A stretch of 64,000 nt of DNA. Origin: G965262015 sp965262015. GTDB lineage: Bacteria; Spirochaetota; Leptospiria; Turneriellales; CBDBES01. The notes under the pieces are model-generated. The model ran no database searches and had not been told where the DNA came from. It worked only from the letters and a program-made list of their open reading frames with translations. The position numbers and the translations under genes were made by a program. Location: assembly GCA_965262015.1 (NCBI GenBank), contig OZ253494.1, forward strand, positions 1,426,001 to 1,490,000, read 5' to 3'. Below, piece after piece: positions 27,239 through 36,195 of the stretch (positions are counted from its first letter, which is position 1; the number at the start of each line of letters is the position of its first letter).

Positions 27239-28479
27239 GGACAAGTACAAGCTGTGGCACTTGTTGCAGTTGTTTCTTTTTCTTTAATAGAAATATTATT
27301 TTGACATAGTTGAAAAGACTCTGGAAAACCATCCTGACCATCTACAATTCCTGTTGCATTATATCTTTGTTTGTCTTGTGTAACGTATAAAGCATATTGG
27401 CCAGGCTGTATATTTATAATTTGTGCATTTGTATTAATACGGGTAGCTAACAGGGGGAAAGTAGTTTGAGTATATTTTTGCTCTTGTGGAATAAGTACAA
27501 AATAAGATAAACCAGGAGGTGCACATGATGCTGTATTAAAACTTGTAATTTGGAGCATACCCACAATGTCTGGTTCATAAGCCCGTGCCATGATTATAGT
27601 ATTACCTCCCAGACGTTGATTGTTTGTAGGTGAAGATTGATTATTATCATAAGCATGATCTAGTAACCAGTCTGATGGCCCTACAAAAGATTCCCATCTT
27701 TGGGTTTCAGTGCCATATTGATTGACATGTTTCATAAGTAAGTTTTTAAAAAAAATACGCACTTCTATCACAGTATCCTGCTCATGTGTATTAATATTAA
27801 TATTAGTATTCTGTAAATACAGAGGGGAAAATCGTGATTCTTGCTCTGTAGGATTATCAGAAGTCTTAAGTGAATAAAATTCTCCTATATCTTTACCTTG
27901 TACTCTTTCGTTATCAAATATATTTTCTTGGATGGTTTCTTGAAGGGTATTATCATATAGCTTACTGGGAAATATTACCATGCGTCTAATTAAAACAGAT
28001 ATAGAGTTATACTTTTTAATTTCTAAATCTGATACATTAGAATAATTAAAGCCTTCTTCAAAAAAGTTTTTTAATTTATTTATACCGTCACTATTACTAC
28101 AGTTGCGTAATAGGCGATTATTAATAGTGGTTACAGAAGAACATAAAATTTCTCGATTTAAAGCAAAATTACTTAAAGATTGTTTAGGAAGATTTTTAAA
28201 CTGTTGCACAGATTGATCTGATATAATAACCCGAGCAAAATCAATATAAAACTTTATGTCTTCAAAAGGGATGGTTGTATTTAAAGGTGCTGGTAAATTA
28301 GCTATATAATCATTATTATAAATATTTACGTTCCATGGATAGGGTGAATTACTTTCATATGTACCTTTCATCTTGAGCGATAGTCTGGAATGTAATACTT
28401 CTGATAAAACAGGTGATTGGGTACAGTTTATAGTATAAAATAAACTAATGCCTAAAAGAACGTAATATAACTTTTTCAT
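27235..28479 (-). CDS. Putative lipoprotein, 414 aa
   Basis: The N terminus has a short basic start, a hydrophobic stretch and a lipobox-like ISLFYTINC, giving a predicted mature Cys19. The body is beta-rich with no recognised domain. The C-terminal part has scattered cysteines (SCAPPG, FQLCQN, ACTCP) that could form disulfides in the periplasm or at the surface. It follows the outer-membrane protein gene by 2 bases, so the two are almost certainly one operon and may work together. Spirochaetal lipoproteins are often outer-membrane attached, but location is inference. Confidence 0.7.
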   Translation of the reverse strand: MKKLYYVLLGISLFYTINCTQSPVLSEVLHSRLSLKMKGTYESNSPYPWNVNIYNNDYIANLPAPLNTTIPFEDIKFYIDFARVIISDQSVQQFKNLPKQSLSNFALNREILCSSVTTINNRLLRNCSNSDGINKLKNFFEEGFNYSNVSDLEIKKYNSISVLIRRMVIFPSKLYDNTLQETIQENIFDNERVQGKDIGEFYSLKTSDNPTEQESRFSPLYLQNTNININTHEQDTVIEVRIFFKNLLMKHVNQYGTETQRWESFVGPSDWLLDHAYDNNQSSPTNNQRLGGNTIIMARAYEPDIVGMLQITSFNTASCAPPGLSYFVLIPQEQKYTQTTFPLLATRINTNAQIINIQPGQYALYVTQDKQRYNATGIVDGQDGFPESFQLCQNNISIKEKETTATSATACTCP

Positions 28480-28481
28480 TA

Positions 28482-29087
28482 TTATTTTTTAATGTTAAAA
28501 CTTAAAGAAAGTCCTATATTAATAAAATGTCCGTTATGGATACGTAGATCCGTATTAATAGTACTTGTATCCAGATAACTTTCAAAGACAGCGTAGTAGT
28601 CTATCCTTAGGCCTATATTTACGTAGGTCCCCGCAGGAAAAAACATATGATAACCAATAAAGATGGCTGGATGGGTATTCTTATTATTCTCTGGTTTATT
28701 TCTAAAATAATTAAAACCTAAGCCTAATTTAAATAGAAAAGAAATAGGTAGCTCAATAGGTAATTTATAGACAATTGATCCATAGGTAGGTAAGGAATAC
28801 AAGCGGACAGTAATATTAGAATCATAATAATTAAGAGATGTACCAGCCTCTATCATCCATACATTTGTTGGAAAATTTGTTCTAATAAATAGCCCTCCAC
28901 CAAGATTAGTTTTTAAGATAGAAGAATATACTGTATTCGGGAAAGGAGCTACAGGGCCAAACCACATACCAATAACAGGAAATATATTCCATTTACTAAT
29001 TTCATAGTCTGCTTGCCTGTTTTGTACTAGAATTAATAAAAAACAGCATGGTATCAAAAGGTATGTATAAATTTTATATCTTAACAT
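28482..29087 (-). CDS. Putative outer-membrane beta-barrel protein, 201 aa
   Basis: A signal-peptide-like N terminus (YLLIPCCFLLILV) is followed by many amphipathic strands with alternating hydrophobic residues, for example FPTNVWMIEAGTSLNYYDS. It ends in a strand finishing FNIKK. About eight strands fit the length, as in small OmpA-like or porin-like barrels. No specific family is recognised. Its stop is 2 bases before the start of the lipoprotein gene on the same strand. The promoter side faces the IS30-derived element at 29160. Confidence 0.65.
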   Translation of the reverse strand: MLRYKIYTYLLIPCCFLLILVQNRQADYEISKWNIFPVIGMWFGPVAPFPNTVYSSILKTNLGGGLFIRTNFPTNVWMIEAGTSLNYYDSNITVRLYSLPTYGSIVYKLPIELPISFLFKLGLGFNYFRNKPENNKNTHPAIFIGYHMFFPAGTYVNIGLRIDYYAVFESYLDTSTINTDLRIHNGHFINIGLSLSFNIKK

Positions 29088-29718
29088 TTAAATAATATAC
29101 CAGAATAATAAATAATAAAATTAGAGAGTCATGTTTGCAATCAGATATTTTAGTTATTATGGAAAGTCCAGTGGAGAGTCCATATCAGTTCTGGACAGAA
29201 TAGACTTGGTTAGCTGTTTTTCCTTGTAAGGAACGGCCTATACATATTATTCATCATAGCACAAAATCTAAATATGTTTTTTGTTTGTAACATGCAATAA
29301 TCTGTTTCCTCTTAAAATATCTTCTTAGTTATTTGATAGTGTTCTCACCTGTCCTCTATCACAAATTATCGTCTGTATATTTCCCGCTCAAGAAAATAAA
29401 TATTTCCATGAAGCGAATAATGTTTCTGTTCTTGAATTAGGTATAGGCATTGCCATCATTTTTTAAGGTATCGTTCTACAGCTACAGCGATATAACCATT
29501 CTTAATAAATGGTGTCTATTTCCCGTACTTCAAATATTTTTTTCATGCTAAATCAACCTAAGATATTTTTTTAGAGCTATAGATTGGCCCTAAGATGCCT
29601 TTTTTTCAACCACGATATATTGATACCATATTCCAAAATACCGTGAATAATAAGCTGTACACCCTAATGCCATAAAAGGTACCGGCATTATAGAGTCATT
29701 TTAAATGACTTAAAACTA

Positions 29719-30324
29719 ATGTTGATTTTAATTGGGATCTTTATGATCTCTTGTAGTGCTGACAATCCTGGAGGGGCCGAAGCTGAAAAATGTAAAGCTG
29801 AAGAGTTTTACGCCGATGGTTCTATTAGGGTAGTAAGAGAATGTCATGACAATGGTAAAGTCTCAAAACTAACTGAATATAGTGGCATAGGCAAATCTAC
29901 CACAGATAACCCCGATAGATTCAAGGCAGAGAACCCTAAGAAGGACCCTATAAGCGTTGACCCTGTAAACGGGTACAAGTCCTTAGAGACTACTTATAAT
30001 GAAGAGGGTGTTAGAACGGGATCAGTAACCTTTTATGCTGATGGGAAAGTTCAAAAAACAACAACTTACACCTCAGATGGAGTAAATGAAGGCGAGGTGA
30101 CGTCTACGAATAGGGATGGTAAGAATACCGTCACTATGAACCTATACCGCTCGGATGGAAAATTAAGAAAACGTATAAGGACGGGCCCAGAAGAAGGTGT
30201 GAAGCGGACAAGCTACTATGACGAAAACGGCAATGAATGTGGTCTACGGGATTCAGATGGCCGGGAGATCTCACCCCGCATCAACGATGGAACTACAAAA
30301 TGTGTAGCTGCCGATGCAGAATAA
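29719..30324 (+). CDS. Lipoprotein with MORN-like (YwqK-type) repeats
   Basis: The short signal ILIGIFMISC ends in a lipobox, predicting a mature Cys12 followed by Ser, with no basic residue before it. The body contains at least three units of the form Y-x-DGK-x(6)-TY, including TVTFYADGKVQKTTTYTSDG-like and NLYRSDGKLRKR segments. These units resemble the MORN_2/YwqK repeat family found in surface lipoproteins and some antitoxins. The gene is richer in G+C than its surroundings and lies inside a transposon remnant, so it looks acquired. A 17-nt palindrome (29694-29710) lies 8 bases upstream of the ATG and could be an operator. Function is unknown. Confidence 0.7.
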   Translation: MLILIGIFMISCSADNPGGAEAEKCKAEEFYADGSIRVVRECHDNGKVSKLTEYSGIGKSTTDNPDRFKAENPKKDPISVDPVNGYKSLETTYNEEGVRTGSVTFYADGKVQKTTTYTSDGVNEGEVTSTNRDGKNTVTMNLYRSDGKLRKRIRTGPEEGVKRTSYYDENGNECGLRDSDGREISPRINDGTTKCVAADAE

Positions 30325-30352
30325 ATAAAGATTAAATAACTAAATAAAAATA

Positions 30353-30384
30353 AACCGTCAGTTTACATGAAAAAGCTGGCGGTT
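30353..30384. terminator. Hairpin after the passenger lipoprotein gene
   Basis: AACCGTCAG (30353-30361) pairs with CTGGCGGTT (30376-30384) with one G-T pair and a 14-nt loop. A T-rich run appears only when read on the minus strand, so its orientation as a terminator is uncertain. It lies 28 bases after the stop at 30324. Confidence 0.4.
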
Positions 30385-30543
30385 ACCAAAACAATAATCA
30401 AAATACAAAAAATAGTCTTTATGGCTTGTGGTAGCTGGTATGATCAAGGGGCTAGTCTTGACATCGCTCAAGCAATAGCCAGCTTACAAGAACAAGTAAA
30501 TGTTTTAGAGAATCAGATGATTGATTTTATCTTTATTTCATAA
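30367..30543 (+). CDS. Possible small protein, 58 aa
   Basis: An ATG-to-TAA frame inside the transposon remnant. The start lies in the loop of the hairpin at 30353. The product has a basic N terminus (MKKLAVTKTIIKIQ) and a helix ASLDIAQAIASLQEQVNVLE that could form a coiled coil. There is no clear ribosome binding site. It may be a fragment of a larger decayed gene. I keep it at low confidence. Confidence 0.25.
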   Translation: MKKLAVTKTIIKIQKIVFMACGSWYDQGASLDIAQAIASLQEQVNVLENQMIDFIFIS

Positions 30544-30782
30544 AAGACAGCAGATTTTGGTATATTTATTTTATGAGTTATTTTCTATAGCTCATATCCT
30601 CTATTAAATACTTCTGTATAAGTATTTATTTTTCGTTATATATTTTGTTGGTCATCCTCTAAGTATCATTACTTAAGAAAAATAGCTTGTGGATAAATAA
30701 ACTGTCCAGCTCGATACTTGACTTTCCAAGTAAGTCTTTGAAAAAGACTTGTCAGTCAAAGATATATATTATTTTATGAAGC

Positions 30783-31415
30783 ATGTCTAATATATTTATA
30801 GGTTTTCCTTCTTGGATTATACCAACTTTAATCCTGCTAATTTCTATTGCCTCTTTAACCATTATACTAGAACGTCTGTGGTATTTGAATAATCGATTGC
30901 ATTTATTACAGCCAGAAGATAAGAATCAGCTTCTAGATTATGTGCAAAAAGGCAATGTAGATGGTGCTATTTCCCTTTGTCAAGTACTGAAACATCCTGC
31001 TTCTAGCATTGCCATTGCATTACTTGCTCATAAAGATAAGTCTAATAATCAATCTGATTTAAATTATACTGTTAATGATACTATTGTAATAGAGACAAGA
31101 CGCTTGGAGCAGTATCTCAGTGCTTTAGGTAATATTAGTACTATTGCCCCTCTACTGGGTTTACTGGGTACGGTAACAGGTATGATAAAAGCTTTTAAAG
31201 CATTTGAATTAAATATCAGTAAAAATACACAACTTTTTAGTGGTATTGATGAAGCTCTGATTACCACTGCCCTTGGATTGATTGTTGCGGTACCGTCATT
31301 GACAATGTATAATTATTTTGTTAATCGGGTGAATATGTACTTACAGGATGTTTTTCTTATTGTAAAGGCTATCGCTAACAAGCTTAAATTAGATATAGAA
31401 ATAGATGCTAAATAG
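30783..31415 (+). CDS. exbB: ExbB/TolQ/MotA-family proton channel protein
   Basis: Inner-membrane component that harnesses proton flow with ExbD. The 210-residue protein has three membrane segments, at about residues 10-28, 111-134 and 157-180. The conserved IAPLLGLLGTVTGMIKAF and GIDEALITTALGLIVAVPSL motifs mark the family. It overlaps exbD by 11 bases. A second, larger ExbB is encoded at 51349, so this pair probably serves a different purpose, for example TolQR-like envelope maintenance or another receptor. No TonB or TolA lies next to it. The ATG is 55 bases from the end of an IS30-derived element. Confidence 0.88.
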   Translation: MSNIFIGFPSWIIPTLILLISIASLTIILERLWYLNNRLHLLQPEDKNQLLDYVQKGNVDGAISLCQVLKHPASSIAIALLAHKDKSNNQSDLNYTVNDTIVIETRRLEQYLSALGNISTIAPLLGLLGTVTGMIKAFKAFELNISKNTQLFSGIDEALITTALGLIVAVPSLTMYNYFVNRVNMYLQDVFLIVKAIANKLKLDIEIDAK

Positions 31416-31806
31416 GACTCACCTAAAACCTAAACGTGTTATTGACCTAGCTAGCATGGTAGATATTGTTCTGCTTATGCTAACTTATTTTCTAATTAAC
31501 ACAACCTTATCTAAGCAAGCTGCTATTAAAATACAGTTACCCCATTCCAGTAGTTTTAATACAGAACAAGATAATAAAATTATAATTTATGTTACACGGG
31601 ATAATAAAATTATTCTTAATGATGTACCAGTCACTTTAAACCAAATTGGTACCGAGCTAAAGAAGAAAGTTGCAGATACATCTAATTACCATATTACCAT
31701 ACAAGGTGATCAACAAGCAGAATATCAAACTATTATTTCAGTCATGGATACACTCAATCAACTTGGTATGACACATTTTAATTTATCTACCCAAAAATCC
31801 CCTTAA
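31405..31806 (+). CDS. exbD: ExbD/TolR family protein
   Basis: A 133-residue bitopic partner of the upstream ExbB. The N-terminal segment ends with VIDLASMVDIVLLMLTYFLI, which holds the conserved membrane Asp of the ExbD/TolR family. The periplasmic domain ends in a beta-alpha fold with VMDTLNQLGMTHFNL. It overlaps exbB by 11 bases, so translation is coupled. A paralogue is encoded at 52234. No TonB or TolA is adjacent, so the energised partner is unknown. Confidence 0.88.
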   Translation: MLNRTHLKPKRVIDLASMVDIVLLMLTYFLINTTLSKQAAIKIQLPHSSSFNTEQDNKIIIYVTRDNKIILNDVPVTLNQIGTELKKKVADTSNYHITIQGDQQAEYQTIISVMDTLNQLGMTHFNLSTQKSP

Positions 31807-31844
31807 AGTTTCACAAGGATATCAAGGTAGCGTAGAGTATTATA

Positions 31845-31889
31845 TATTTCCGATGGGTTTCACACTAACATACAAAAAGTAACTTGACG
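31845..31889 (+). promoter_or_regulatory. Shared ACP upstream element, copy 1
   Basis: ATATTTCCGATGGGTTTCAC continues with ACTAACATACAAAA, then six bases, then TTGAC at 31884. The same sequence with the same spacing occurs upstream of acpP on the minus strand (47603-47560). TTGAC could be a -35 box, so the 14-bp core GATGGGTTTCACAC would be an activator or repressor site just above a promoter. The ACP start is 116 bases downstream. Confidence 0.6.
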
Positions 31890-32004
31890 TTATGGAATAA
31901 TAAACAGATAAGAGTGAGCTTGGTGTTTTGGAATAGATAGATATGTTTTGTTAACTTAATTTGGTTAAGGTAGATCGTTCGAATAATAACAAGAGAGGTT
32001 TTGC

Positions 32005-32253
32005 ATGAATGAACAAGAAATTTTTAATACAGTCAAGGGTCTTATTAAGCCTTATGTCGCTGATGCCGGTACATTAGACACAGCTACCCTGGATACAAAA
32101 GTCGTAGAAGATTTACATGTGAATTCTGCTAGAATCGTAGATATCATTTTAGCTATTGAAGATGAGTTTGATATTGAGATTGGTGATGATGAAATAGAAG
32201 TAATTAATAGTCTTGGCGGAGTTGTATCTCTAGTCTCATCTAAATTAAATTAA
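32005..32253 (+). CDS. Acyl carrier protein, second paralogue
   Basis: An 82-residue acidic helical protein with the phosphopantetheine attachment region VNSARIVDIIL. Ser41 stands where other ACPs have the Ser of DSL, although the preceding Asp is replaced by Asn. The FDIEIGDDEIEVINSLGGVV second half is clearly ACP-like. AGAGAGG lies 8 bases before the ATG. It is shorter in conserved motif than the typical ACP at 47178, so it may serve a specialised chain such as lipid A, or a different synthase. It shares an upstream element with that gene, which argues that the two are co-regulated. Confidence 0.88.
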   Translation: MNEQEIFNTVKGLIKPYVADAGTLDTATLDTKVVEDLHVNSARIVDIILAIEDEFDIEIGDDEIEVINSLGGVVSLVSSKLN

Positions 32254-32262
32254 TTTTTTGTA

Positions 32263-32284
32263 GGTTGGCTTTTCTTGGCCAGCC
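32263..32284 (+). terminator. Possible hairpin after second ACP gene
   Basis: GGTTGGC (32263-32269) can pair with GCCAGCC (32278-32284) with one G-T pair. No strong T-run follows, so this is a weak terminator candidate. Confidence 0.35.
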
Positions 32285-32307
32285 ATCCTGGCTTCCTAAA
32301 TACCTGA

Positions 32308-32357
32308 TGAGGTATTTAAAGAATAAATCTTATTTTTACACTTTAAAAGGGAACTTA
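32308..32357 (+). repeat. Dispersed intergenic repeat, copy 3
   Basis: TGAGGTATTTAAAGAATAAA, then ATTTTTACACTTTAAAAGGG and AACTTA, matches copy 1 at 6053 with few differences. It lies in the gap between the second ACP gene and metH. Confidence 0.6.
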
Positions 32358-32493
32358 TAGATTTTCCAACCATACTAATGTGTTTCCCCTTTGTATGCAT
32401 TTGTAACCATATGCACGTTTAGTATGGTATTATATTATTATACCAAATTAATGTACCAATTGTGATATAGAAATTTAATATAAAATGTATGTG

Positions 32494-35400
32494 TTAGTAA
32501 GCGAGATGAGAATGGATATTTTTTTCTGCTTTGTCTAGTGTAATATCTTGCCTATCAGCATAATTCTGTACTTGCTCTTGAGTTATTTTACCAACTGTAA
32601 AATATCGTGAATCAGGATGAGAAAAATACAATCCACTTACAGCTGCGGTTGGCATCATGGCATAGTTTTCAGTCAGTTCAACACCTATGTTTTTCTCTGC
32701 TTGCAAAAGATTAAAAAGAGTTTTTTTGGCACTGTGATCTGGACAAGCAGGGTAACCAATGGCAGGACGAACTCCCTGATAGCGTTCACGAATAAGATCT
32801 CTAGGAACTAGTTTTTCATGGTCTGCGTAGCCCCAGTATATTTTTCTAACCTGAAAATGCATATACTCTGCTAAAGCTTCAGCTATACGATCTGCAATGA
32901 TTTTTACCATAATGGCATTATAGTCATCATGCTGAGCTTGGTAATGCTCCACTATTTCATCTACTCCGTGTCCTGCTGTAACAGCAAAAAATCCCATATA
33001 GTCTGTGAATCCTGTTTTCTTGGGAGCAATAAAATCAGATAAACAATAATTAATTTGTTGGTTTTGCTTTTTAAATTGTTGTCGCAAGAAATAGAATGTA
33101 GCTATTTTTTTCGTATATGTTTCATCATAAACATATACATCATTATCTTCACTATTGGCGGGGAACAACCCCACAACAGCCTTGGCCTGGAATAGCTTAT
33201 CTTGAATAATTTTATTTAACATGTCAGAGGCATCTTTATAAAGTTCCCTAGCCTGCTCACCATAAACCTGATCATCTAGTACTCTAGGAAATTTACCTGG
33301 CAACTCCCATGCAAAGAAAAAAGGAGTCCAATCTATGTAGTGCATTAAGACATCCAATGGAATAGAATCAATAGTAATTAATCCTGTTTGCTTAGGCGTG
33401 TATATCTTTTCTAGAGTCCAATCAATTTGTGGAGCATTCTCTCGAGCACGAGACAAATTTAATAGTTTTTTAGCTTTGCTTTCTTTTTCAAATTTTTCTT
33501 TTAACTTAATCTGTTCTAAAGTATTTTCTTTTGCAAATTGCTTTGTATTTTTTCCAAAAACTTGATTTAAGATATTAATTACCTTAGAAGCATCAGGCAC
33601 ATAGACAACACTAGACTGGTATTGGGGGGCAATACGTATGGCGGTATGTATTGGGCTGGTTGTGGCACCACCAATCAGAAGAGGTACTTTAAAACCATTG
33701 CGTTCTAGCTCTGAGGCCACATGGGTCATCTCATCTAAGGAAGGAGTAATTAATCCACTCAAGCCAATTACATCTACTTTCTCTTCTTTCGCACATTTTA
33801 GTATCTTCTCGGGGGGTACCATCACGCCAAGATCAATTACTTGATAATTATTGCACTCTAGAACAACCGAAACAATATTTTTACCAATGTCATGAACATC
33901 ACCTTTCACTGTTGCGATTAAAAATTTTTTTTGGCTACGCTTTGTATTTTTCTGATCAAGTTTCTTCTCAGAGACAGGTTTATTTTCAATTAGAGGTAAA
34001 AGATATGAGACAGATTTTTTCATGACTCTGGCAGATTTAACCACTTGTGGCAAAAACATTTTACCTTCTCCAAAAAGATCTCCTACAACATTCATCCCAC
34101 TCATTAATGGGCCTTCAATCACTTCTAGCGGTGTATCAAATTGTTCCAATGCCTCTTTAATGTCTTGTTCAATATAATCTAATATACCCTTGACTAGGGC
34201 GTCTTCAATACGTTTTACTATACTGATATTTTCTCTAGGAATACTATCTTCTACTATAGTACTAACTGTTTTCTGTTTACTTTTATAATTTGCAGCATAT
34301 TGAATAAGGTTTTCTGTGGCTTCTTCATTACGATTCAGAATAACATCTTCTACTAATTTTAACAAGGATGCTTCAATGTCTTCATAGACCATAAGCATTT
34401 TAGGATTCACAATCCCCATATCCATGCTATTCTGTACGGCGTAATATAGAAAAACAGCATGCATGGCTTCACGAATAGGCTGGTTACCACGAAAAGAGAA
34501 AGAGACGTTACTTACTCCTCCACTGATGCGTACAAAAGGGCATGCTATTTTAATGGCTTGAATAGATTCAATAAAATCTAGTGCATAACGATTATGCTCT
34601 GACATACCTGTTGCAACGGTTAATATATTTGGATCAAAAATAATATTTTCTGGGGCAGTACCAATAGATAGTAATAATTGGTATGCACGTTTACAAATAG
34701 ATATTTTCTCTTCTTTGGTTGCGGCTTGCCCTTTTTCGTCAAACGCCATCACCACCACGGCAGCACCATATTGGTTGATCAATTGGGCTTTTTTTAAAAA
34801 GTCTTGTTCACCCTCTTTTAAACTAATGGAATTAACGATTCCTTTACCTTGTAAACACTTTAAACCAGCCTCCAAAATAGACCATTTAGAACTATCAATC
34901 ATAATGGGAACACGGGCGATATCTGGTTCAGAAGCAATAAGGTTAATGAACTGGTGCATTAATTTCTCACCATCTAATAAAGCTTCATCAAAACATATAT
35001 CAATGATATTCGCACCATTTTCAATTTGCTCTTTGGCAACAGAAAGAGCCTCTTCCATTAAGTTATTCTGCACAAGATTTTTGAATTTAATAGAACCCAT
35101 TACATTAGTACGTTCACCAATCATAGCAAAACCCATGTTTTGGTCTATGTTTAGAGGCTCTAAACCACTAAGTTTTAGTATAGAGGAATTTTTACTAGAG
35201 GGTTTTCTTGGAGGAAGATCTTTTACCGCATTTGTAATCGCCTGGATATGTGCGGGTAGTGTACCACAACAACCACCAACAATATTTAACCATCCTTGCT
35301 GGCCAAAATGACGTACATGGCTGGCTAACTCTTCTGGACTCTGTTCATATTCTCCAAAGGCATTAGGTAAACCAGCATTGGGATAACAACTAACGTAGGT

Positions 35401-36195
35401 ATGGCATATATTAGATAACTGCTTTAGGTAGGGTGCCATTTCTTCTGCACCTAAAGCACAATTGAGTCCAACAGTTAAAGGATTTACATGTTCTATAGAA
35501 TACCAAAAAGCATCTATGGTTTGACCAGATAAAGTTCTACCAGAGGCATCTGTGATGGTAACGGAGATTGAAATAGGTAAGGTTTTACCTGTATCTATAA
35601 ATAAAGTCTTTGTTGCAAATAAGGCTGCCTTGAGATTCAAGGTGTCAAAAACTGTTTCAAATAATAGTAAATCACAACCTGCTTGTAGTAAGTGATTTGC
35701 CTGTTCATAATAGGCTTCAAATAGTTCATCAAATGATATATTTCTAAAATCAGGACGATTAACGTCTGGGGAGAGTGAAGCAGTACGATTGGTAGGCCCA
35801 AGTGCACCAGCAACAAAGCAAGGTTGATCTGCATTCTCAGACCGGAATTTTTGGATACTAGATTTAGCAATATTTACAGACGCTTGATTCATCTTAGGTA
35901 CAAGGTTCACCAGATCATAATCTTTCTGCGATATACGATTAGCACTAAATGTATTTGTCTCAATAATATTAGCTCCTGCCCGTAAAAATTGCAGATGGAT
36001 ATCTTCAATTATGTGTGGTTGGGTAAGAGATAATACATCAGTATTATTTTTTAGTAAGTGCTTATGGTCTTTTAAAAGAGTACCACGGTAATCTTCTTCT
36101 TGCAGACCATAGGTCTGTACAGTTGTACCCATGGCACCATCAATAATAACAATATAATTATCTAGAAGCTGTTGTAAACTATTGTGCACTGGCAA
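32494..36195 (-). CDS. metH: Cobalamin-dependent methionine synthase
   Basis: Makes methionine from homocysteine and methyltetrahydrofolate, with B12 as methyl carrier. The 1233-residue protein has all four modules. The homocysteine domain has zinc Cys in GGCCGTLPAH (around residue 310), and the folate domain begins near GERTNVMGSIKF. The cobalamin domain has GDVHDIGKNIV, whose His is the lower cobalt ligand. The reactivation domain has RPAIGYPACPDH. It overlaps pyrG by 17 bases, so it is translated from the pyrG transcript. Its location behind pyrG means no B12 riboswitch lies directly upstream. The organism must import or make cobalamin. Confidence 0.96.
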   Translation of the reverse strand: MPVHNSLQQLLDNYIVIIDGAMGTTVQTYGLQEEDYRGTLLKDHKHLLKNNTDVLSLTQPHIIEDIHLQFLRAGANIIETNTFSANRISQKDYDLVNLVPKMNQASVNIAKSSIQKFRSENADQPCFVAGALGPTNRTASLSPDVNRPDFRNISFDELFEAYYEQANHLLQAGCDLLLFETVFDTLNLKAALFATKTLFIDTGKTLPISISVTITDASGRTLSGQTIDAFWYSIEHVNPLTVGLNCALGAEEMAPYLKQLSNICHTYVSCYPNAGLPNAFGEYEQSPEELASHVRHFGQQGWLNIVGGCCGTLPAHIQAITNAVKDLPPRKPSSKNSSILKLSGLEPLNIDQNMGFAMIGERTNVMGSIKFKNLVQNNLMEEALSVAKEQIENGANIIDICFDEALLDGEKLMHQFINLIASEPDIARVPIMIDSSKWSILEAGLKCLQGKGIVNSISLKEGEQDFLKKAQLINQYGAAVVVMAFDEKGQAATKEEKISICKRAYQLLLSIGTAPENIIFDPNILTVATGMSEHNRYALDFIESIQAIKIACPFVRISGGVSNVSFSFRGNQPIREAMHAVFLYYAVQNSMDMGIVNPKMLMVYEDIEASLLKLVEDVILNRNEEATENLIQYAANYKSKQKTVSTIVEDSIPRENISIVKRIEDALVKGILDYIEQDIKEALEQFDTPLEVIEGPLMSGMNVVGDLFGEGKMFLPQVVKSARVMKKSVSYLLPLIENKPVSEKKLDQKNTKRSQKKFLIATVKGDVHDIGKNIVSVVLECNNYQVIDLGVMVPPEKILKCAKEEKVDVIGLSGLITPSLDEMTHVASELERNGFKVPLLIGGATTSPIHTAIRIAPQYQSSVVYVPDASKVINILNQVFGKNTKQFAKENTLEQIKLKEKFEKESKAKKLLNLSRARENAPQIDWTLEKIYTPKQTGLITIDSIPLDVLMHYIDWTPFFFAWELPGKFPRVLDDQVYGEQARELYKDASDMLNKIIQDKLFQAKAVVGLFPANSEDNDVYVYDETYTKKIATFYFLRQQFKKQNQQINYCLSDFIAPKKTGFTDYMGFFAVTAGHGVDEIVEHYQAQHDDYNAIMVKIIADRIAEALAEYMHFQVRKIYWGYADHEKLVPRDLIRERYQGVRPAIGYPACPDHSAKKTLFNLLQAEKNIGVELTENYAMMPTAAVSGLYFSHPDSRYFTVGKITQEQVQNYADRQDITLDKAEKNIHSHLAY

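Larger units (their letters stand above)
29160..30728 (-). mobile_element. IS30-derived element (copy C) with 9-bp inverted ends and a passenger lipoprotein gene
   Basis: It accounts for nearly all of both gaps, 29088-29718 and 30325-30782. The ends TGGAAAGTC (29160-29168) and GACTTTCCA (30720-30728) are perfect inverted repeats. A second TGGAGAGTC lies at 29172. On the minus strand, 29600-29220 holds eroded IS30 transposase: EIDTIY around the first Asp, PIPNSRTETL, IICDRGQ around the second Asp, and KNIFRFCAMMNN near the C terminus, broken by stops. The N-terminal transposase region is replaced by a lipoprotein gene and a small frame on the opposite strand. The flank 30540-30720 matches copy A at 1056-1225 over its whole length. 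Confidence 0.7.

Noticed and set aside
30325..30782. CRISPR or tRNA in the gap
   Set aside because: No regular spacers, cloverleaf or T-loop sequence is seen; the gap is explained by the element end and a hairpin.
34715..35311. 198-codon plus-strand frame inside metH
   Set aside because: It is opposite the folate and homocysteine domains of MetH and shows no independent features.
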